Source: Paragemmobacter straminiformis (GTDB lineage Bacteria > Pseudomonadota > Alphaproteobacteria > Rhodobacterales > Rhodobacteraceae). Taken from it: a stretch of DNA of 64,000 nt. The first letter of the stretch is position 1, and each line of letters begins with the position of its first letter. The DNA lies in NCBI RefSeq assembly GCF_014243445.1, contig NZ_JACLQD010000001.1:992001-1056000 (forward strand), read 5' to 3'. Shown here piece by piece: positions 59,649 through 64,000 of the stretch. The position numbers were made by a program, and so were the translations under genes. A model generated the notes under the pieces. It had not been told where the DNA came from. It made no database searches and was given only the letters and a program-made list of their open reading frames with translations.

Positions 59649-59927
59649 TCAGGCGTCTTTCTTCCTGGCCGCTTTCGGCGCATCGGCAAGCCGTGCTTCC
59701 AGTGCCGCAAGCCGGGCTTCCAGCGCCGCATTTTCCTCGCGGGCCTTTACGGCCATCGCGCGCACCGCATCGAATTCTTCGCGCGTCACGAAATCGCGGT
59801 CGGCCATCCAGCGGTCGATGAACCCTTTCATCGCCGTCTCGGCCTCGGTCTTGGCGCCCTGGGCCACGCCCATCGCATTGGTCATAAGCTGCGACATGTC
59901 ATCGAAGAACTTGTTGCGAGTCTGCAT
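59649..59927 (-). CDS. ubiK: Ubiquinone biosynthesis accessory factor UbiK (BMFP family)
   Basis: The product has 92 residues. It has the family pattern NKFFDDMSQLMTNAMGVAQGAKTEAETAMKGFIDRWMADRDFVTREEFDAVRAMAVKAREENAALEARLAALEARL. The coiled coil trimerises at the end. UbiK helps the ubiquinone-making enzymes in proteobacteria and may bind lipid. The ATG at 59927 (MQTRNKFF) is the family start. Confidence 0.92.
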   Translation of the reverse strand: MQTRNKFFDDMSQLMTNAMGVAQGAKTEAETAMKGFIDRWMADRDFVTREEFDAVRAMAVKAREENAALEARLAALEARLADAPKAARKKDA

Positions 59928-60044
59928 GGGCGCACCCTTTCCTTGGCTTGCCCCTATATGGCCCCGCCGCCGCGCCGCGACAAGCCCGCGCCTTGCCGCA
60001 GGGCAAATCCCCCCCGTCGCGGCCTGCCCCCCGCGGTCGCAAGG

Positions 60045-60067
60045 CGAGTATTTGGGCAAGGCTGAAC
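60045..60067 (-). repeat. Recurring intergenic element, reverse copy before lgt
   Basis: GCGAGTATTTGGGCAAGGCT is the complement of the CTTGCCCAAATACTC core, lying between the divergent ubiK and lgt genes. A CCCCCC run lies upstream at 60010-60015 and another at 60027-60032, the reverse of the G run in forward copies. Confidence 0.65.
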
Positions 60068-60181
60068 AGGCACCGCCAGCGCCGTCCCCAAAAGCCGTCC
60101 CCAAAGCCCTCCACGGTCAGGTGAGTTGACTTCCCGCCCTGCAGCCCGGAAAACCCTGCCATCCCGCGCAAAGGCCCGACC

Positions 60182-61069
60182 ATGTCCTACATTCCCTTTC
60201 CGGATATCTCGCCCGAGATATTCTCGATCCAGTACGAAGGCATGACATTCGCCCTGCGCTGGTATGCGCTCGCCTATATCGCGGGGCTGCTGATCGGCTG
60301 GAAGCTGATCGCACGGCTTGTGACGACGCAGCGCCTGTGGTCCGGCCCCGCCCCCGTCACCGCCGACCAGGCCGAGCGGTTGCTGACCTGGATCATCCTT
60401 GGCGTGATCATCGGCGGCCGCACCGGCTATGTGCTTTTCTACCAGCCCGGCTTCTTCCTCGAGAACCCCGCCCATGTCCTGCGCGTCTGGGAGGGCGGCA
60501 TGTCCTTTCACGGCGGCTTTCTGGGCGTGGTCGTGGCAGGCATCCTGTTCTGCCGGCGCGAGGGCATTCCCATGCTCACCCTTGCCGATCTGCTTGCCGT
60601 CGCCGCACCTGCGGGGCTGATGCTGGGGCGCATCGCCAATTTCATCAACGCCGAGCTTTGGGGCCGTCCGACCACGCTGCCTTGGGGCGTCGCCTTCCCC
60701 GGCGAGGCCGCGCAAACCTGCGAGGGCGTGCTGACCGTCTGCGCCCGCCATCCCTCGCAGCTTTACGAGGCGGCGCTCGAGGGCCTGCTTCTGGGCGTCA
60801 TCCTGCTCTGGGGCGCATGGCGCGGCGGCTGGCTGCAACGTCCGGGGCGGCTTCTGGGCGTGTTCCTCGCAGGCTATGGCATCGCCCGCTTCCTTGTCGA
60901 ATTCGTCCGCCAGCCCGATGCGCAATTCGTGACCCCGGACAACCCCCTCGGCCTTGCGCTGCACGCGGGAGGCTACGGGCTGACGATGGGGCAACTGCTG
61001 TCGCTGCCGATGATCGCGCTTGGCCTGTGGTTCACCCTGCGGGCCTTGGGCAAGGCACAGCCCGCATGA
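60182..61069 (+). CDS. lgt: Prolipoprotein diacylglyceryl transferase Lgt
   Basis: Lgt transfers the diacylglyceryl group from phosphatidylglycerol to the cysteine of prolipoproteins, the first step of lipoprotein maturation. The product has 295 residues and about seven membrane segments. The signature [55 protein letters not shown], with GRIANFIN containing the key arginine, is complete, and [14 protein letters not shown] is further family sequence. The stop overlaps the start of the methyltransferase gene (ATGA). FlgP is one of its likely substrates. Confidence 0.97.
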   Translation: MSYIPFPDISPEIFSIQYEGMTFALRWYALAYIAGLLIGWKLIARLVTTQRLWSGPAPVTADQAERLLTWIILGVIIGGRTGYVLFYQPGFFLENPAHVLRVWEGGMSFHGGFLGVVVAGILFCRREGIPMLTLADLLAVAAPAGLMLGRIANFINAELWGRPTTLPWGVAFPGEAAQTCEGVLTVCARHPSQLYEAALEGLLLGVILLWGAWRGGWLQRPGRLLGVFLAGYGIARFLVEFVRQPDAQFVTPDNPLGLALHAGGYGLTMGQLLSLPMIALGLWFTLRALGKAQPA

Positions 61070-62133
61070 CCCCGCTTGCCGATCTGCTTGTCCGCCGCAT
61101 CACGGCGACGGGGCCGATCACGCTGGCCGACTACATGGCCGAATGCCTGTTGCATCCCGCGCATGGCTATTACGCCACCCGCGACCCCTTCGGAGCCAGC
61201 GGCGATTTCACCACCGCGCCCGAAATCAGCCAGATGTTCGGCGAGCTTCTCGGCCTGTCGCTGGCGCAGGCGTGGCTCGACCAGGGCGCGCCCGCCCGCT
61301 TTACCCTGGCCGAGCTTGGCCCCGGTCGCGGCACGCTGATGGCCGATGTCCTGCGCGCCACCCGCGCCGTGCCGGGCTTTCACGCGGCGGCACAGGTCAC
61401 GCTGGTCGAAGCCTCGGCCAGCCTGCGCGAGGTGCAGCGCCGCACCCTCGGCACGGTCGCGGTCGCATGGGCCGATACGGTCGATGCCCTGCCCGATGCC
61501 CCGCTTTTCCTGCTTGCCAACGAATTCCTCGACGCGCTGCCCATCCGCCAGTTCACCCGCACGCCCGGGGGCTGGGCCGAAACCGTGGTCGGCGTGACCG
61601 GCGGGGCATTGACCCTCGGCCGTGCCGCGCCCGCCGACCTCGGACCCCTGCGCCACCGGCTTGCCGATACGAAACCCGGCGACGTGGTCGAGGTGATGCC
61701 CGCCGCCGGCGCCATCGCCTCGCGCCTTGGCGGATTGATCGAGACCCGCGGCGGGGCGGCCATCTTCGTCGACTACGGCGATTGGCGCAGCCTTGGCGAC
61801 ACGTTCCAGGCGCTCAGGGATCACCGCTTCACCGACCCTCTCGCCACCCCCGGCGAGGCCGACTTGACCGCCCATGTCGATTTCGAGGCCATCGCCCGCG
61901 CCGCCGCCCCCGCCCGCGCCAGCCGCATGATGACCCAGGGCGAGCTTCTCTCGCGCCTCGGCATCGCGCAGCGCAGCGCCCGACTGGCGCAGGCGCTGAC
62001 CGGTCCCGCGCTTGAATCGCATCTTTCCGCCACGCGCCGCTTGACCGACCCGTCGGAAATGGGTTCGCTATTCAAGGCGCTCGCCCTGCATCCCTCACGC
62101 CACCCGCCGCCACCCGGATTTGACCTTGCTTGA
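61066..62133 (+). CDS. SAM-dependent methyltransferase, MidA/NDUFAF7 family
   Basis: The product has 355 residues. [51 protein letters not shown] is the family N-terminus, [18 protein letters not shown] the SAM-binding loop, and [17 protein letters not shown] a conserved core. The eukaryotic NDUFAF7 methylates an arginine of complex I (NDUFS2); the bacterial role is likely similar. It is coupled to lgt and overlaps pgeF by 14 bp. Confidence 0.93.
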   Translation: MTPLADLLVRRITATGPITLADYMAECLLHPAHGYYATRDPFGASGDFTTAPEISQMFGELLGLSLAQAWLDQGAPARFTLAELGPGRGTLMADVLRATRAVPGFHAAAQVTLVEASASLREVQRRTLGTVAVAWADTVDALPDAPLFLLANEFLDALPIRQFTRTPGGWAETVVGVTGGALTLGRAAPADLGPLRHRLADTKPGDVVEVMPAAGAIASRLGGLIETRGGAAIFVDYGDWRSLGDTFQALRDHRFTDPLATPGEADLTAHVDFEAIARAAAPARASRMMTQGELLSRLGIAQRSARLAQALTGPALESHLSATRRLTDPSEMGSLFKALALHPSRHPPPPGFDLA

Positions 62134-62875
62134 AATCATCACCACCGATGCGATTCCCGTCCGGCACGGCTTCTTCACCCGCAAGGGCGGGGCATCCTCG
62201 GGCATATTCGCCGGGCTGAACTGCGGGCCCGGCTCGTCCGACCTGTCCGAGGTGGTGGCGATCAACCGCGCCCGCGTGGCCGATGCGCTCGGCGTGGCGC
62301 AGGACCATCTCTTGTCGGTGAACCAGATCCATTCGCCCGATGTGCTGCATGTCACGGCCCCCTTGGCCGACCGTCCCCGCGCGGATGCGATGGTTACCAC
62401 CACCCCCGGCCTTGCGCTGGGCATCCTCACCGCCGATTGCCAGCCCGTGCTGTTCTGCGACGCAAAGGCAGGCGTGATCGGCGCGGCCCACGCCGGATGG
62501 CGCGGCACCCGCGACGGCGTGCTCGAAGCCACCGTTGCCGCGATGGAAAGCCTCGGCGCGAAACGGGCCGACATCTCTGCCGTGATCGGCCCCACCATCA
62601 GCCAGCGCAATTACGAGGTCGGCCCCGAATTCTTCGAGGCCTTTACCGACGACGACCCCGCCAATGCCCGCTTCTTCGCCAATGGCACGGGCGACCGGAT
62701 GCTTTTCGACCTGCCGGCCTTCGGCCTGTCGCGGCTGCGCGCGGCAGGGGTGGGCCATGCCGAATGGACGCGGCACTGCACCTATGCCGACCCTGCGCGA
62801 TTCTTTTCCTTCCGCCGCACCACCCACGCGGCCGAGGCCGATTACGGCCGCCTGATCTCGGCCATCCGCCTCTGA
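62120..62875 (+). CDS. pgeF: Peptidoglycan editing factor PgeF (YfiH, laccase-domain family)
   Basis: The product has 251 residues. The signatures VRHGFFTRKGGASSGIFAGLNCGPGSSD, LSVNQIHSPDVLHV, GILTADCQPVLFCDAKAGVIGAAHAGWRGTRDGVLEATVAAM and IGPTISQRNYEVGPEF are the DUF152/PgeF pattern; the cysteine and histidines bind zinc at the active site. PgeF removes wrongly inserted L-Ser from muropeptides. No ATG fits; the best start is TTG at 62120, overlapping the upstream gene. Confidence 0.92.
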   Translation: MTLLEIITTDAIPVRHGFFTRKGGASSGIFAGLNCGPGSSDLSEVVAINRARVADALGVAQDHLLSVNQIHSPDVLHVTAPLADRPRADAMVTTTPGLALGILTADCQPVLFCDAKAGVIGAAHAGWRGTRDGVLEATVAAMESLGAKRADISAVIGPTISQRNYEVGPEFFEAFTDDDPANARFFANGTGDRMLFDLPAFGLSRLRAAGVGHAEWTRHCTYADPARFFSFRRTTHAAEADYGRLISAIRL

Positions 62876-62878
62876 CGC

Positions 62879-62895
62879 GGAATTGTCGCAATTCC
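62879..62895. terminator. Palindrome after pgeF
   Basis: GGAATTG, loop TCG, CAATTCC, 3 bp after the pgeF stop. It has the same form as the other AT-centred palindromes near gene ends. Confidence 0.5.
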
Positions 62896-63083
62896 GGCAA
62901 CGATCCCCGGGCCTGCACCGCTCATTGTCAACAAAACAAGACCGCCACCGCCCGGGGGCGCAGCCACAATTGCGGCCCGCCCCGCCGATTCATGTCCAGA
63001 TGATGCACAATCAGGGCCAAATCCCCGCCGCAAATTCCCGCCAGATTGGCCCCATCAAACGCCTGCCACTTGGGGAGCGAACC

Positions 63084-63230
63084 ATGAAAAAAGACCGCCG
63101 CTGGCTGAAATCCGTGATCGCCGCCAGCCTCGAGCCGCAAATCGCCCTGCCGTGGCAGCGCGGCAACCGCAAAAAGCCCGCCGCGATGAAGCCGGCGGCG
63201 ACCAAAGCTTCGGCCATTGCTGCCCGCTGA
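63084..63230 (+). CDS. Small basic conserved protein
   Basis: The product has 48 residues: MKKDRRWLKSVIAASLEPQI followed by ALPWQRGNRKKP and an Ala/Lys-rich tail. Small proteins with the pattern RRW-KSVIEAS and LPW.RG are common in Rhodobacterales, and it has a ribosome site (GGGGAG) before the ATG. Function unknown; the charge suggests nucleic acid binding. It lies between pgeF and a hairpin terminator. Confidence 0.75.
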   Translation: MKKDRRWLKSVIAASLEPQIALPWQRGNRKKPAAMKPAATKASAIAAR

Positions 63231-63559
63231 CCGAAGCGCGCGGGGCCCCGGTGGCCCCGCTCACCATCTTTGATTCGCCGCACGATCCGGCCGATTGGCC
63301 CCCCGTTTGCGACAATCCGGCCGAGCGGCCCCAAATCCGCCACCTTTCCCGCGCCAATCGCGGCCAAAGTTTGACGCAAGACACGCAGCCCGCCATATTA
63401 CGAACATGGTCGACCCGAAGAAGTGTAGGCAATTGCGCTTCGGTCCCGGGTCCGGTCTTGCTTCGGTAAAGCGGCCCCCGGCGTGTTCCTCTGCGCGCCA
63501 CTCGGGGCCGCTTATCACTTTGGGGGTCAGGCAGATCGCGGCGCGGCGCGCGCGCCCTC
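63231..63559. other. Gene-free stretch between the small protein and the Lrp gene
   Basis: It begins with the terminator hairpin at 63240-63260 and has two similar segments of about 19 bp (63284 and 63315, containing TCCGGCCGA and GGCCCC). No gene, promoter or RNA is evident. Confidence 0.55.
63240..63260. terminator. GC hairpin after the small basic protein gene
   Basis: GCGGGGCC (63240-63247), loop CCGGT, GGCCCCGC (63253-63260), followed by a short T-rich stretch. It looks like a Rho-independent terminator, 9 bp after the stop. Confidence 0.7.
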
Positions 63560-64000
63560 TCAGGCCGATTTCGCCAGCCGCGCTTCCAGCACGTCAAAGG
63601 GAACGCCCGGCTCATCCTTGGCGCAGCGGATCACAAGGCTGGTCTTGACCGTCGCCACATTCTCGGCTTTCAGCAATTCGCCCGTCAGAAAGCTCTGGAA
63701 CGACGACAGGTCAGGCGCCACGCATTTCAGGATGAAATCGATCTCGCCATTCAGCATATGGCACTCGCGCACAAGCGGCCAGTTGCGGCAGCGTTCCTCA
63801 AAGATCGCCAGATCCGCCTCGGCCTGACTTTGCAGCCGCACCATCGCAAAGACCTGCACCTCGAACCCCAGCTCGCGCGCGTCGATATCGGCATGGTAGC
63901 CGCGCACGTATCCCGCCTCCTCCAGCGTCCTGACCCGCCGCAGGCAGGGGGGCGCGGAAATCCCCACGCGGCTGGCAAGTTCGACGTTCGTCATCCGCCC
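63560..64000 (-). CDS. Lrp/AsnC family transcriptional regulator (5' part outside window)
   Basis: The gene runs out of the window at its 5' end; 147 codons are visible. The visible part begins at GRMTNVELASRVGISAPPCLRRVRTLEEAGYVRGYHADIDARELGF, the recognition part of the DNA-binding domain, and continues with the RAM (ligand) domain: VQVFAMVRLQSQAEADLAIFEERCRNWPLVRECHMLNGEIDFILKCVAPDLSSFQSFLTGELLKAENVATVKTSLVIRCAKDEPG. Family proteins usually have about 10 further residues. It should regulate amino acid metabolism genes next to it outside the window. Confidence 0.93.
   Translation of the reverse strand, partial: GRMTNVELASRVGISAPPCLRRVRTLEEAGYVRGYHADIDARELGFEVQVFAMVRLQSQAEADLAIFEERCRNWPLVRECHMLNGEIDFILKCVAPDLSSFQSFLTGELLKAENVATVKTSLVIRCAKDEPGVPFDVLEARLAKSA

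Noticed and set aside
1-64000. tRNA, rRNA, CRISPR, insertion sequence or prophage genes
   Set aside because: I looked for TPsiC-arm sequences, transposase and integrase motifs and regular spacer arrays in the intergenic stretches and saw none.

Overview
The window is GC-rich, densely packed DNA from an alphaproteobacterium, most likely a member of the Rhodobacteraceae (Rhodobacter, Cereibacter, Gemmobacter, Tabrizicola and relatives). Three things point there: the chemotaxis cluster has the gene order of Rhodobacter sphaeroides cheOp3, the sulfide regulator and sulfide:quinone oxidoreductase match the R. capsulatus proteins at their key cysteines, and several small proteins and intergenic elements are typical of the group. 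I saw no rRNA, tRNA, CRISPR array, insertion sequence or prophage. All family assignments come from reading the translated sequences; no database search was run.

Region 1 (1-19977) is a motility island. It opens with the end of a CheA kinase, followed by cheR, cheB, cheW, a soluble PAS-containing chemoreceptor (TlpT-like), a CheY and a large CheA3-like protein with an Hpt domain and a CheW-like end but a degraded kinase core. Next come a receiver-like protein of unknown role, fliS, a small FliT-like protein, a minus-strand fliL unit, two unknown genes (one with Sel1-like features), a minus-strand operon flgP-flgT-flgA-flgM plus a coiled-coil protein, and the plus-strand genes flhA, flhF and fliA. 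Two near-perfect sigma-54 promoters face away from each other between flgP and flhA. Three similar sigma-28-like promoters (TAAA-N15-GYCGTYC) precede the receiver-like gene, fliS and an unknown gene. This is a FliA/FlgM/FlgT/FlgP/FlhF flagellum of gammaproteobacterial character, like the R. sphaeroides fla1 system.

Region 2 (19993-23640) holds a glycosyltransferase, a KpsC/KpsS-like polysaccharide protein and two sulfotransferase-like proteins, suggesting a surface glycan. Region 3 (23641-30044, minus strand) is a sulfide-response operon: RND adaptor, RND pump, sulfide:quinone oxidoreductase, a DUF2892 membrane protein and an SqrR/BigR-type ArsR repressor, followed by a GIY-YIG protein. Region 4 (30257-36288) has an imelysin-like lipoprotein or periplasmic protein with a di-heme cytochrome, a GAF protein, zapE and a TSUP transporter. 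Region 5 (36343-40195) is serine biosynthesis: serB diverging from serC-serA, with a possible serC leader RNA.

Region 6 (40337-44417) contains a PPP-type phosphatase, two small membrane proteins, a MATE transporter and two hotdog thioesterases. Region 7 (44629-52592) is a beta-oxidation operon: MerR regulator, acyl-CoA dehydrogenase, a small unknown protein, a GST, thiolase, two cupins and a fadB/fadJ-type bifunctional enzyme. Region 8 (52565-56583, minus strand) has a Hint-domain protein, a sulfotransferase, a 2-hydroxyacid dehydrogenase, csaA, proC and a YbjN protein. Region 9 (57024-64000) has a hybrid histidine kinase, ubiK, lgt, a MidA-type methyltransferase, pgeF, a small conserved protein and the end of an Lrp/AsnC regulator.

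Between genes the window carries at least eight copies of a recurring element (consensus CTTGCCVAAATAYYC followed by a G tract and a GC hairpin). There is also a second family of short AT-centred palindromes (GAATTTTC/GAAAATTC).
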